This document shows positions 24,985-36,789 of a DNA stretch of 64,000 nucleotides, in pieces. How positions within the stretch are numbered: the first letter of the stretch is position 1; each line of letters starts with the position of its first letter. Made by a program: the position numbers and the translations under genes. Source of the stretch: Inia geoffrensis (Eukaryota; Chordata; Mammalia; Artiodactyla; Iniidae); assembly GCA_036417435.1 (NCBI GenBank), contig CM070905.1:67411092-67475091 (forward strand). The letters are read 5' to 3'. Below the pieces are notes generated by a model, which worked only from the letters and a program-made list of their open reading frames with translations, did no database searches and had not been told where the DNA came from.

Positions 24985-27803
24985 TTTTCCTTCAGTTTTA
25001 TTGAGATATAATTGACATACAGCACTGTGTAAGTTCTGAGGTGTACAGCATATTGATTTGATTTACATACGTCAAGAAGCGATTATCACAATAAGTTTAG
25101 TTAACATCCATCATCTCATGTACTTACAAACAAAATATGTTTTTGCTTGTGATGAGAACTTCTAGGATTTTCCCTCTAAGCAATTTTCAAATGTATCATA
25201 CAGCAGTGTTAATTATATTTATGACGTTTTACATTACACCTCTAGTACTTGCTTATGTTATAACTGAAAGTTTGTACCTGTTGACCACTTTCATCCAATT
25301 CCCCCCTCCCCTCACACCCCCAGCCTCCAGTAACCACAAATCTGATCTCTTTTTCTCTGAGTCTGTTTGCTTTTGAACTATAATTGACCTATAATACTGT
25401 TAGTTCCCATTACACAACATAGTGATTCGATATTTCTATACATTTCAAACTGATCACCATGATAAGTCCAGTTAAGATACGTCACCATACAAAGATATCA
25501 CATAGTTATTGACTATATTCCCCATACTGCACTTCTCATACTTGTAACATTTATTTTCCACTGGAAATATGGACCTCTTAACCTCCCTCGTCTATTTCCT
25601 TCCTCCCTGTATCCCCCACCTATTTATTCTCTGTATCTATAACTTTATATTTTGTTATGTTTGTTCATGTATTTTGTTTATTTAGATTCCATATATAAGT
25701 GAAATCATACTGTATTTGTCTTTTTCTGTCTGACTTATTTCACTTAATACCATCTGGTCCATCCATGTTGTGGCAAATGGCAAGATTTCATTTTTCATGG
25801 CTGAGTAATATTCTATTGAACATATATATCACATCTTCTTTATGCATTTATTCACCAATGGGCACTTAAGTTGTTTCTATATCTTGGTTATTGCAAATAA
25901 TGCTGAAATGAACATAGTGTACATGTATCTTTTCTAATTAGTGTTATTTTCTTCAGAAAAATACTCAGGAATGGTATTGCTGTATCATATGGTAGCTCTA
26001 TCTTTATTTTTTAGGAATGTCAAGACTATTTTCCATATTGGCTGCACAAATTTACATTCCCACCAACAATGCACAAGGTTCTCGTCTCTCCACATTCTTG
26101 TCAATGCTTGTTATTTGTGGTCTTTTTGATACTAGTCATTCTGACCAGTGTGATATCTCATTATGGTTTTGATTTGCACATCCCTGGTAAGTGATGTTGA
26201 GCGTCTTTTCCTGTGTCTGTTGGCCATCTGTATGTCTTCTTTGGAAAAATGTCTACTCAGATCCTCTGCCCATTTTTCAATAGGCTTGTTTTTCTGATCT
26301 TGAGTTCTATGAATTCTTTGTATATTTTGTATAGTAACCTATTATCAGATATATCTTTTGCAAATATCTCCTGCCATTCAGTAGGTGGCCTTTACATTTT
26401 GTTGATAGTTTCCTTTGCTTTGCAAAACTGTTTTAGTTCGATTTACTCCCATTTGTTTATTTTCGCTTTTGTTTCCCTTGCCCAAGGAGACATACATACC
26501 CCCCAAAATATTATGGAGACCAGTGTCAAAGAATGTACTGCCTATGTATTCTTCTACAAGTTTTATGGTTTCGGTTTTTAAAGTCTTCAGTCCATTTTTG
26601 AATTTATTTTTGTGCATGGTGTGAGAGAGTCGTCCAGTTTGATTGTTTTGCATGTATCTGTCCAGTTTTCCCAACACCATTTGTTGAAGAGGCTGTTTTT
26701 TTCCCACTGTATATTCTTGCCTCCTTTGTCGACAATTGATTGACCACAGATGTGTGGTTTTTATTTCTGGGCTCTCCATTTCCTGTTCATTGATCTATAT
26801 GTCTGTTTTTGTGCCAGTATCACACTGTTTTGATTACTTTAGCTTTGTAGTATCATCTGAAGTCTGGAAGGCTTAGGCCTCCAGCTTTGTTCTTTTCCCT
26901 CAGGATTGCTTTAGTAATTCTGGGTCGTTTGTCGTTCAATAAAAGTTTTAGGATTATTTCTTCTAGTCCTATGAAAAATATCATGGGTAATTTGATAGAG
27001 ATTGCATTAAGTTTGTAGATTGCTTTGGGTAACGTGGCCATTTTAACTATATTAAGTCCTCTAATCCAAGAGCATGGGATATCTTTCCAAATTAATTTCT
27101 CTTTCTGATAGATCCTTTTTAGTGTACAGAAGTGCAACAGATTTCTGTGTATTAATTTTGTATCCTGCAAACTTTGCTGAATTCATTGATGAGCTCTAGT
27201 AGGTTTCTGGTGGCACCCTTAGGATTTTCTGTGTACAGTATCACAGCATCTGCAAACAGTGACAGTTTTACTTCTTCCTTTACAATTTAGAATCCTGTTA
27301 CTTCTTTTTCTTCTCTGATTGCTATGACTAGGCTTCCAGTACCATGTTGAATAAAAGTGGTAAGATTGGGCATCCTGATACCAAAACCAGAAAAAGATAT
27401 CACCAAAAAAAAAAAAAAAAAAAAGGAAAGGAAATTACAGGCCAACATCAGTGGTGAGCATAGATGCAAAAATCCTCAACAGAATATTAGGAAACCAAAT
27501 ACAACAATACATTAAAAGGATCATATACCATGATCAAGTGGATTTATCCCAGGGATGCAAGGATTTGTCAATATCTGCAAGTCAGTCAATGTGATACACC
27601 ACGTTAACAAAGTGAAGAATAAAAATCATATGATGATCTCAAGAGATGCAGAAAAAACTTTTGACAAAATTCAACTCCCATTTATGATAAAAACTCGCCA
27701 GAAAGGGTCTCAACGTCATGAAGGCCATATATGACAAACCCACAGCTAACATCACTCTCAACAGTGAAAAGCTAAAAACATTTCCTCTAATATCGGGAAC
27801 AAG
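24985..27803 (-). mobile_element. L1MA-like element with 5' inversion (twin priming)
   Basis: From the T-run at 24981 the reverse-orientation 3' UTR ('ttttattgagatataattga'), ORF2 C-terminus and middle run to about 27374. There the reverse transcriptase part ('ggatgccc..', reverse of plus 'gggcatcc') begins. 27375-27803 is the next upstream piece of ORF2, but in plus orientation, ending 'ggaacaag', which in element order abuts 'ggatgccc' within about six bases. This is the twin-priming arrangement. The target duplication could not be resolved. An A-run at 27405-27424 interrupts the inverted piece. Long remnants such as 26378-26779 and 26853-27170 keep ORF2 text but contain stops. Confidence 0.88.
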
Positions 27804-28686
27804 TATTTGATTGCTGTAGCTTTATACTACAGCTTGAAATCAGGAAGTGTGATTCTTCCAGGCTTGTTCTTTCTCAAGGTTGATTTGGCTATTCAGGTTC
27901 TTTTGTGATTACACATACATTTTAGGATTGTTTTTTCATGTTTCTGTTAAAAAATGCGATTGGAATCTTGATATGGATTTCAGTGAGTCTGTAAATGGCT
28001 TTAGGTAGGATGGATATTATAAGAATCTTAATCCAATCCATGAATATGCGATAACTTTTCATCTCTGCTTGTCTTTCATATAAACATTTTCATGAAATCC
28101 AAATTTCTACGTTACCTGACAATTTCCAGAGTTCATGTTTTACTTAAGAATGTTGTCCTGACATAAACAAGTTTTAAAATATTCTCCTCTATTTACATAC
28201 AGTTACTTCAGTAGTGGATAGGTTTTGGTCCACTTGTATTTTAGTACCCACATGCATAATAGTAATCACATCCTACATACACACCAAGTTATTTTAAAGT
28301 TTAAAATAATTTAAACTTTTTTTTTTTAACATCTTTATTGGGGTATAATTGCTTTATATTGGTGTGTTAGTTTGTGCTTTATAACAAAGTGAATCAGTTA
28401 TACATATACATATGTTCCCATATCTCTTCCCTCTTGTGTCTCCCTCCCTCCCACACCCCCTACCCCACCCCTCCAGGCGGTAACAAAGGACCGAGCTGAT
28501 CTCCCTGTGCTATGCGGCTGCTTCCCACTAGCTATCTACCATACGTTTGGTAGTGTATATATGTCCATGCCTCTCTCTCGCTTTGTCACAGCTTACCCTT
28601 CCCCCTCCCCATATCCTCAAGTCCGTTCTCTAGTAAGTCTGTCTTTATTCCTGTCTTACCCTAGGTTCTTCATGACATATTTTTTC

Positions 28687-31600
28687 TTAAATTCCATATA
28701 TATGTGTTAGCATACGGTATTTGTCTTTCTCTTTCTGACCTACTTTACTCTGTATGACAGACTCTAGGTCCATCCACCTCACTACAAATAACTCAATTTC
28801 ATTTCTTTTTATGGCTGAGTAAAATTCCATTGTATATATGTGCCACATCTTCTTTATTCATTCATCCGATCATGGGCACTTAGGTTGTTTCCATTTCCGG
28901 GCTATTGTAAATAGAGCTGCAAAGAACATTGTGGTACATGACAGTTTTTGAATTATGGTTTTCTCAGGGTATATGCCCAGTAGTGGGATTGCTGGGTCAT
29001 ATGGTAGTTCCATTTGTAGTTTTTTAAAGGAACCTCCATACTGTTCTCCACAGTGGCTGTACCAATTCACATTCCCACCAGCAGTGCAAGAGTGTTCCCT
29101 TTTCTCCACACCCTCTCCAGCATTTATTGTTTCTAGATTTTTTGATGATGGCCATTCTGACTGGTGTGAGATGATATCTCATTGTAATTTTGATTTGCAT
29201 TTCTCTAATGATTAATGATGTTGAGCATTCTTTCACGTGTTTGTTGGCAGTCTGCATACCTTCTTTGGAGAAATGTCTGTTTAGGTCTTCTGCCCATTTT
29301 TGGATTGGGTTGTTTGTTTTTTTTGTTATTGAGCTGCATGAGCTGCTTGTAAATTTTGGAAATTAATCCTTTTCTCAGTTGCTTCATTTGCAAATATTTT
29401 CTCCCATTCTGCGGCTTGCCTTTTGGTCTTGTTTATGGTTTCCTTTGCTGTGCAAAAGCTTTAAAGTTTCATTAGGTCCCATTTGTTTATTTTTGTTTTT
29501 ATTTCCATTTCTCTAGGAGGTGGGTCAAAAAGGACCCTGTGCTGTGATTTATGTCATATAGTGTTCTGCCTATGTTTTCCTCTAAGAGTTTGATAGTTTC
29601 TGGCCTTACACTTAGGTCTTTAATCCAATTTGAGCTTATTTTTGTGTATGGTGTTAGGGAGTGATCTAATCTCATACTTTTACATGTCCCTGTCCAGTTT
29701 TCCCAGCACCACTTATTGAAGAGGCTGTCCTTTCTCCACTGTATATTCCTGCCACCTTTATCAAAGATAAGGTGACCATATGTGTGTGGGTTTATCTCTG
29801 GGCTTTCTATCCTGTTCCATTGATCTATCTTTCTGTTTTTGTGCCAGTACCATACTGTCTTGATTACTGTAGCTCTATAGTATAGTCTGAAGTCAAGGAG
29901 CCTGATTCCTCCAGCTCCGTTTTTCGTTCTCAAGATTGCTTTGGCTATTCGGGGTCTTTTGTGTTTCCATACAAATTGTGAACTTTTTTGCTCTAGTTCT
30001 GTGAAAAATGCCAGTGGTAGTTTGATAGGGATTGCACTGAATATGTAGATTGCTTTGGGTAGTAGAGTCATTTTCACAATGTTGATTCTTCCAATCCAAG
30101 AACATGGTATATCTCTCTATCTGTTTGTATCATCTTTAATTTCTTTCATCAGTGTCTTATAATTTTCTGCATACAGGTCCTTTGTCTCCTTAGGTGGGTT
30201 TATTCCTATTTTATTCTTTTTGTTGCAATGGTAAATGGGAGTGTTTTCTTGATGTCACTTTCAGATTTTTCATCATTAGTGTATAGGAATGCCAGAGATT
30301 TCTGTGCATTAATTTTGTATCCTACAACTTTACCAAACTCATTTATTAGCTCTAGTAATTTTCTGGTAGCATCTTTAGGATTCTCTATGTATAGTATCAT
30401 GTCATCTGCAAACAGTGACAGCTTTACTTCTTTTCCAATTTGGACTCCTTTTATTTCCTTTTCTTCTCTGATTGCTGTGGCTAAAACGTCCAAAACTATG
30501 TTGAATAAGAGTGGTGAGAGTGGGCAACCTTGTCTTGTTCCTGATCATAGTTGAAATACTTTGTTTTTCACCACTGAGGATGATGTTGGCTGTGGGTTTG
30601 TCATATATGGCCTTTATTATGTTGAGGTAAGTTCCCTCTATGCCTACTTTCTGCAGGGTTTTTTTTTTATCATAAATGGGTGTTGAATTTTGTCAAAAGC
30701 TTTCTCTGCATCTATTGAGATGATCATATGGTTTTTCTCCTTCAATTTGTTAATATGGTTGATCACATTGATTGACTTGCGTATATTAAAGAATCCTTGC
30801 ATTCCTGGAATAAACCCAACTTGATCATGGTGTATGATCCTTTTAATGTGCTGTTGGATTCCGTTTGCTAGTATTTTGTTGAGGATTTTTCCATCTATGT
30901 TCATCAGTGATATTGGCCTGTAGTTTTCTTTCTTTGTGACATCCTTGTCCGGTTTTGGTATCAAGGTGATGGTGGCCTCGTAGGATGACTTTGAGAGTGT
31001 TCCTCCCTCTGCTATATTCTGGAAGAGTTTGAGAGGATAGGTGTTAGCTCTTCTCTAAGTGTTTGATAGAATTCGCCTGTGAAGCCATCTGGTCCTGGGC
31101 TTTTGTTTGTTCGAGGATTTTTAATCACAGTTTCAATTTCAGTGCTTGTGATTGGTCTGTTCATATTTTCTATTTCTTCCTGATTCAGTCTTGGCAGTCT
31201 TGTGCATTTCTAAGAATTTGTCGATTTCTTCCAGGTTGTCCATTTTATTGGCACAGAGTTGCTTGTAGTAATCTCTCATGATCTTTTGTATTTCTGCAGT
31301 GTCAGTTGCTACGTCTCCTTTTTCACTTCTAATTCTATTGATTTGAGTCTTCTCCCTGTATTTCTTGATGAGTCTGGCTAATGGTTTATCAATTTTGTTT
31401 ATCTTCTCAAAGAACCAGCTTTTAGTTTTATTGATCTTTGCTATGGTTTCCTTCATTTCTTTTTCATTTATTTCTGATCTGATTTTTTTTTTTTTTTTTT
31501 TTTTTTTTTGGTACGCGGGCCCCTCACTGTTGTGGCCTATCCCGTTGTGGGGCACAGGCTCCAGACGCGCAGGCTCCGTGGCCATGGCTCACGGGCCCAG

Positions 31601-32734
31601 CCGCTCCGCGGCATGTGGGATCTTCCCGTACCGGGGCACGAACCCGTGTCCCCTGCATCGGCAGGCAGACTCTCAACCACTGCGCCACCAGGGAAGCCCC
31701 TCTGATCTGATTTTTATGATTTCTTTCCTTCTGCTAACTTCGGGGTTTTGTTGTTCTTCTTTCTCTAATTGCTTTAGGTGCAAGGTTAGGTTGTTTATTC
31801 GAGATGTTTCCTGTTTCTTAAGGTGGGCCTGTATTGCTATAAACTTCCCTCTTAGAACTGCTTTTGCTGCATCCCATAGGTTTTGGGTCGTTGTGTCTCC
31901 ATTGTCATTTGTTTCTAGGTATTTTTTGATTTCCTCTTTGATTTCTTCAGTGATCACTTCGTTATTAAGTAGTGTATTGTTTAGCCTCCATGTGTTTGTA
32001 TTTTTTACAGATCTTTTCCTGTAATTGATACCTAGTCTCATAACGTTGAGGTCGGAAAAGATACTTGATACAATTTCAATTTTCTTAAATTTACCAAGGC
32101 TTGATTTGTGACCCAAGATATGATCTATCCTGCAGAATGTTCCATGAGCACTTGAGAAAAATGTGTATTCTGTTGTTTTTGGATGGAGTGTCCTATAAAT
32201 ATCAATTAAGTCCATCTTGTTTAATGTATCATTTAAAGCTTGTGTTTCCTTATTTATTTTCATTTTGGATGATCTGTCCATTGGTGAAAGTGGGGTGTTA
32301 GAGTGCCCTACTATGAATGTGTTACTGTCGATTTCCCCTTTTATGGCCGTTAGTATTTGCCTTATGTATTGAGGTGATCCTATGTTGGGTGCATAAATAT
32401 TTACAATTGTTATATCTTCTTCTTGTATCGATCCCTTGATCAGTATGTAGTGTCTTTCTTTGTCTCTTCTAATAGTCTTTATTTTAACGTCTATTTTGTC
32501 TGATATGAGAATTGCTCCTCCAGCTTTCTTTTGGTTTCCATTTGCATGGAATATCTTTTTCCATCCCTTTACTTTCAGTCTGTATATGTCTCTAGGTCTG
32601 AAGTGGGTCTCTTGTAGACAGCATATATATGGGTCTTGTTTTTGTATCCATTCAGCCAATCTGTGTCTTTTGGTGGGAGCATTTAGTCCATTTACATTTA
32701 AGGTAACTATCGATATGTATGTTCCTATTCCCAT
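28687..32734 (-). pseudogene. L1 ORF2 (endonuclease-reverse transcriptase), inactive
   Basis: The usual length (~1,275 codons once the SINE is removed) is covered in pieces. The N-terminal APE-like endonuclease (32734 to ~32030) starts '[20 protein letters not shown]' and keeps the Glu of 'CCLQETHF'. The catalytic 'GDFN' motif reads 'GHSN' (Asp to His), and the final 'SDH' motif reads 'SDL' (His to Leu), so DNA nicking should be lost. The reverse transcriptase keeps '[19 protein letters not shown]' (frame 30644-30964) and 'FADDMILYI' (frame 30206-30493), and the C-terminal Cys motif is at about 29110-29060. A SINE at 31488-31700 and several frameshifts split the frame. Confidence 0.93.
31488..31700 (-). 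mobile_element. CHR-type SINE, short form, inserted in L1 ORF2
   Basis: A ~190 bp tRNA-derived body with a long A-tail (T-run 31484-31509 on the plus strand) in reverse orientation. The head 'cgccaccagggaagcccc' lies at the right end. A perfect 15 bp duplication, 'tctgatctgattttt', lies at 31473-31487 and 31701-31715. The site (TTTTT/AT on the plus strand) resembles the L1 endonuclease preference. It interrupts ORF2 between the endonuclease and reverse transcriptase domains and supplies the spurious Met-start of the minus frame at 31139-31585. The open frames on both strands across the SINE are not genes. Confidence 0.97.
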
Positions 32735-32753
32735 TTTCTAAATTGTTTTGGGT

Positions 32754-33658
32754 TCATTATTGTAGGTCTTTTCCTTCTCTTGTGTTTCTTGCCTCGAGAA
32801 GTTCCTTTAGCAGTTGTTGTAAAGCTGGTTTGGTGGTGCTGAACTCTCTCAGCTTTTGCTTGTCTGTAAGGGTTTTAATTCCTCCATCAAATCTGAATGA
32901 GATCCTTGCTGGGTAGAGTAATCTTGGTTGCAGGTTTTTCTCCTTCATCACTTTCAATATGTCCTGCCACTCCCTTCTGGCTTGCAGAGTTTCTGCCGAA
33001 AGATCAGCTGTTAACCTTATGGGGATTCCCTTGTGTGTAATATGCTTTCTTTGTATTTAATTTATGACAGTTTGATTAATATGTGTCTTGGCATATTTCT
33101 CCTTGGATTTATCCTGTATGGGACTCTCTGTGCTTCCTGGACTTGATTAACTATTTCCTTTCTCATATTAGGGAAGTTTTCAACTATAATCTCTTCAAAT
33201 ATTTTCTTAGTCCCTTTCTTTTTCTCTTCTTCTTCTGGAACCCCTATAATTCGAATGTTGGTGCATTTAATGTTGTCCGAGAGGTCTCTGAGACTGTCCT
33301 CAATTCTTTTCATTCTTTTTTCTTTATTCTGCTCTGCAGTAGTTATTTCCACTATTTTATCTTCCAGGTCACTTATCCGTTCTTCTGCCTCAGTTATTCT
33401 GCTATTGATCCCATCTAGGGTATTTTTCATTTCATTTTTTGTGTAGTTCATTGTTGTTTGTTTGCTCTTTAGTTCGTCTAGGTCCTTGTTAAATGTTTTT
33501 TGCATTTTTTCTATTCTATTTCCAAGATTTGGGGTCATCTTTACTATCATTATTCTGAATTCTTTTTCAGGTAGACCTCCTATTTCCTCTTCATTTGTTA
33601 GGTCTGGTGGGTTTTTATCTTGCTGCTTCATCTGCAGTGTGTTTTTCTGTCTTCTCAT
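32754..33658 (-). pseudogene. L1 ORF1 (RNA-binding protein), inactive
   Basis: The length (about 300 codons) is normal for ORF1p. The frame 33658-33062 covers the N-terminus, a coiled-coil stretch rich in E/K/L ('GINSRITEAEERISDLEDKI') and the RRM core ('NIRIIGVPEEEEKK'). It ends early at 'RHILIKLS', where a point change gives a stop and some tens of bases following appear deleted. The C-terminal domain reappears in another frame at 32957-32757 ('GIKTLTDKQKLREFSTTKPA'). It lies 20 bp upstream of the ORF2 start. The N-terminus differs from that of the plus-strand L1 at 62024, showing a distinct L1 lineage. Confidence 0.9.
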
Positions 33659-34180
33659 TTTGCTTATCTTACTGTGCTTGGGGTCTCTTTTTTGCAGGCT
33701 GCAGGTTCATAGTTCCCGTTGTTTTTGGTGTCTGTCCCCAGTGGCTAAGGTTGGTTCAGTGGGTTGTGTAGGCTTCCTGGTGGAGGGGAGTAGTGCCTGT
33801 GTTCTGGTGGATGAGGCTGGATCTTGTCTTTCTGGTGGGCAGGTCCACGTCTGGTAGTGTGTTTTGGGGGTGTCTGTGGACTTATTATGATTTTAGGCAG
33901 CCTCTCTGGTAATGGGTGGGGTTGTGTTCCTGTTTTGCTAGTTGTTTGGCATAGGGTGTCCATCACTGTAGCTTGCTGGTCGTTGAGTGAAGCTGGGTGC
34001 TGGCGTTGAGATGGATATCTCTGGGAGATATTCATCGTTTGATATTATGTGGAGCTGGGAGGTCTCTTGTGGACTAGTGTCCTGAAGTTGAGGGACAGCA
34101 CTGACTCCTGGCTGCAGCACCAAGAGCCTCTCATCCACATGGCTCAGAATAAAAGGGAGAAACAGTAGAAAGAATTAGTA

Positions 34181-34318
34181 GAAGTAGGAAGGAAGGAAGA
34201 AAGAAAGAAAGAAAGGGAGGAAGGAAGGAAGGAAGGAAGAAAGAAGGAAAGAAAGGAGGGAGGGAGGGACAGTGGGAGGAAGGAAGGAGGGAAAGAAAGA
34301 GAAACAAAAGAAAGAAAG
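34181..34318. repeat. Polypurine (GGAA/GAAA)n tract
   Basis: About 140 bp of almost pure purine on the plus strand (GGAA, GAAA, GGGA units) inside the L1 5' UTR. It can form unusual DNA structures. A short echo lies at 34570-34600. Confidence 0.92.
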
Positions 34319-34320
34319 TA

Positions 34321-34830
34321 GATAAAGTAAAATAAAGTAAAATATAAAGTTATTAAATTAAAAAATAATTATTAAGAAAAAAAATTCAAAAAATCAAAAA
34401 CAAAAAACGGACAGATAGAACCTTAGGACAAATGGTGGAAGCAAAGCTATACAAACTCTCATACAGAAGCATAAACATACACACTCACAAAAAGAAGAAA
34501 AGGGGAAAAAAAAAATCATAAATCTTGCTCTCAAAGTCCACCTCCTCAATTTGGGTTGATTTGTTGTCTGAAGGAGGGAAGGAAGGAAAGAAAGAACGAA
34601 GATAAAGTAAAATAAAATAAAGTTATTAAAATTAATTATTAAGAAAAAAAATTAAAAAAAAAAGACGGATAGAACCCTAGGACAAATGGTGGAAGCAAAG
34701 CTATACAGACAAAATCTCACACAGAAGCATACACACTCACAAAAAGAGTAAAAGGGGAAAAATCATAAATCTTACTCTCAAAGTCCACCTCAATTTGGGA
34801 TGATTCGCTGTCTATTCATGTATTCCACAG
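34321..34830. repeat. Two-copy tandem unit (~250-280 bp) in L1 5' UTR
   Basis: Each unit has the same order: 'gataaagtaaaataaa' (34321, 34601), 'aatggtggaagcaaagctat' (34431, 34685), 'acacactcacaaaaag', 'ctcaaagtccacctc' and 'caatttggg.tgatt'. The spacing is about 254-280 bp because of small indels. This recalls the monomer arrangement of some rodent L1 5' UTRs, but only two units are present. Confidence 0.88.
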
Positions 34831-35959
34831 AAGCAGGGTACATCAAGTTGATTGGGGAGCTTTAATCGCTGCTTCTCAGGCTGCTGGGAGAGATTTCCCT
34901 TTCTCTTCTTTGTTCTCACAGCTCCCAGGGGCTCAGCTTTGGATTTGGACCCGCTTCTGCGTGTAGGTCACCTGAGGGCATCTGTTCTTCGCTCAAACAG
35001 GACGGGGTTAAAGGAGCAGCTGCTTCGGAGGCCCTGGCTCACTCAGGCCGGGGGGAGGGAGGGGCAAGGAGTGCGGGGCGAGCCTGCTGCAGCAGAGGCC
35101 GGCGTGACATTGCACCAGCCTGAGGCTCGCCGTGTGTTCTCCCAGGGAAGTTGTACCTGGATCCCGGGAACCTGGCAGTGGCAGGCTGCACAGGCTCCCC
35201 GGAAGGGAGGTGTGGATAGTGACCTGTGCTCGCACACAGGTTTCTTGGTAGCGGCAGCAGCAGCCTTAGCGTCTCATGCCCGTCTCTGGGGTCCACGCTT
35301 TTAGCCATGGCTCGCGCCCGTTTCTGGAGCTCCTTTAAGCAGCGGTCTTAATCCCCTCTTCTCGCGCAGCAGGAAACAAAGAGGGAAGAAACAGTCTCTT
35401 GCCTCTTCGGCAGCTCCAGACCTTTTCCCGGACTCCCTCCCGGCTATCCTTGGTGCACTAACCCCTTCAGGCTGTGTTCACGCCGCCAACACCAGTCCTC
35501 TCCCTGTGCTCTGACCAAAGCCCGAGCCTCAGCTCACAGCCCCGCCCACCCTGGCGGGTGAGCAGACAAGCCTCTCGGGCTGGTGAGTGCTGGTCGGCAC
35601 CGATCCTCTGTGCGGGAATCTCTCCACTTTGCCCTCCGCACCCGTTGCTGCGCTCTCCTCCGTGGCTCCCGAATTCCTCCCCTCTGCCACCCGCAGTCTC
35701 TGCCCGTGAAGGGGCTTCTAGTGTGTGGAAACCTTTCCTCCTTCACAGCTCCCTCCCACTGGTGCAGGTCCCGTCCCTATGCTTTTGTCTCTGTTTTTTG
35801 TTCTTTTGCCCTACCCAGGTACGTGGGGAGTTTCTTGCCTTTTGGGAGGTCTGAGGTCTTCTGCCAGCATTCAGTAGGTGTTCTGTAGGAGTTGTTCCAC
35901 GTGTAGATGTATTTCTGGTGTATCTGTGGGGAGGAAGGTGATCTCTGTGTCTTACTCCT

Positions 35960-35970
35960 CCGCCATCTTC
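35960..35970 (-). promoter_or_regulatory. YY1-like site at the L1 5' end
   Basis: The minus strand reads 'gaagatggcgg' ten bases from the element's first base. Human L1 has a YY1 site (AAGATGG core) at a similar position, which fixes the transcription start. The match in sequence and position is seen; binding is inferred. Confidence 0.7.
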
Positions 35971-35987
35971 CCCTCGTCCCTAAACTT

Positions 35988-36789
35988 ATTTCTTAAGAAG
36001 GACTGCTATGGCAGAGACAGTAGAGTTGTTAACTATTTCCTGTGCTCTCCTACACTTTCCGATCCCCCCAAATTGAGTGTTGGCCAATGGACGATGATCG
36101 GAAGTGACCTGTATCATTTTTGGTTCCTGTGAGTTAGGACTAGGTACAATTCCTCTGTGCAGTTTTTTCTCCCCCCTGTACAGGAACTTGTAAGTCATAT
36201 CCTGAGAGAGTATCATCACAAGTTGGTGGAAGCCTGAATCCCAGAGGCAACAAGTCAAATTGAACTTCTGTCAAATCACATGGTACTTTATATAAATGAG
36301 AAATAATCTTTCGCTTTATTAGGTCATCTTAGGTCAGGTTCTTGAGAATCAGAGCCCATCAAGGGGATTCTTTTACAAGTGATTATTGAGTGAGTACTCT
36401 TGTGTAAAGCCTGTATGGAAGTGAAGGAAGAGAAGCACCAGAGAAGGTGGTAAATCAAAGTGCAGTTACTTCACATCTAACTTCAGCCTAATCCATTAAT
36501 GGCACCAAAGGGTTTTACCACCCAAGTGCCCTCCATCTTCAGTTCAGAGCTGTTAGAAGCCAATAGTAACAACAGCTGGGGATGAGTGCACTGTTAGTAA
36601 AGCACAGCTATGCTACGTCTTGACAGAGTTTATTACAATCTCTAAGATATTGGGGTTAATTTCCTACCACGTTGTAGCCTATACTGTCCTGTACTGGGCA
36701 ATAAAATTGCTAGCTGTCCTCAAGGCATTAATCTGACTTGAAATAGTACCATCAGTATATACGAAATCTCACCTGTAAGTAACTGCTTC
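35988..36789. other. Unique intergenic DNA
   Basis: No gene is recognised. The part from about 36335 ('ttaggtcaggttcttgagaa') weakly resembles 7934 onward and may be a second copy of the same unnamed old repeat. Confidence 0.4.

Larger units (their letters stand above)
22906..28084 (-). mobile_element. Old L1 (L1MA-like), split by two insertions
   Basis: A T-run and 'ttttattgagatagaattga' mark the 3' end of a reverse-orientation L1. It continues through ORF2 text at 23400-24220 (C-terminal frame 23462-23695 with '[20 protein letters not shown]'), resumes at 24728-24984, and again at 27804-28084 ('attgctgtagctttatac', 'gatttggctattcaggttc'). The pieces join in the correct element order once the two inserts are removed. 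All frames are broken. Confidence 0.85.
28319..35980 (-). mobile_element. Nearly full-length L1 (5' UTR, ORF1, ORF2, 3' UTR)
   Basis: A complete L1 layout in reverse orientation, about 7.66 kb including a later SINE. From right to left it has the 5' end (minus text 'gggacgaggggaagatggcg' at 35980-35961), a 2.3 kb 5' UTR, ORF1 (33658 down to 32754), ORF2 (32734 down to 28687), a 3' UTR of the young cetacean type, and an A-tail (T-run at 28317-28331). The short direct repeat 'taaactt' at 28312-28318 and 35981-35987 (longer if one mismatch is allowed) marks the target. Both ORFs are broken and the endonuclease has lost catalytic residues, so it cannot move by itself. It is the only copy in the window that keeps its own promoter. 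Confidence 0.94.
33659..35980 (-). promoter_or_regulatory. L1 5' UTR / internal promoter region
   Basis: The 2.3 kb between the element's 5' end and ORF1 has two halves. The 5' half (35980-34850) is GC- and CpG-rich, resembling the CpG-island-like promoter of full-length L1s. The 3' half (34850-33659) contains an A-rich tandem unit and a polypurine tract. Open frames here on the plus strand (such as 34852-35304, and 35474-35854) are by-products of high GC and are not supported as genes. An antisense promoter is possible by analogy with primate L1 but is not shown. Confidence 0.8.

Noticed and set aside
24981..25440. Two separate L1 3' ends in tandem
   Set aside because: The two 'ttgaactataattgacct'-like blocks are both normal parts of a long L1MA 3' UTR, so this is one element.
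31365..32024. 219-codon plus frame, one of the longest on the plus strand
   Set aside because: It is the antisense of L1 ORF2 with a SINE inside; no independent coding evidence.
34852..35888. Several long GC-rich frames on both strands
   Set aside because: They lie in the CpG-rich L1 5' UTR, where stop codons are rare because of base composition.
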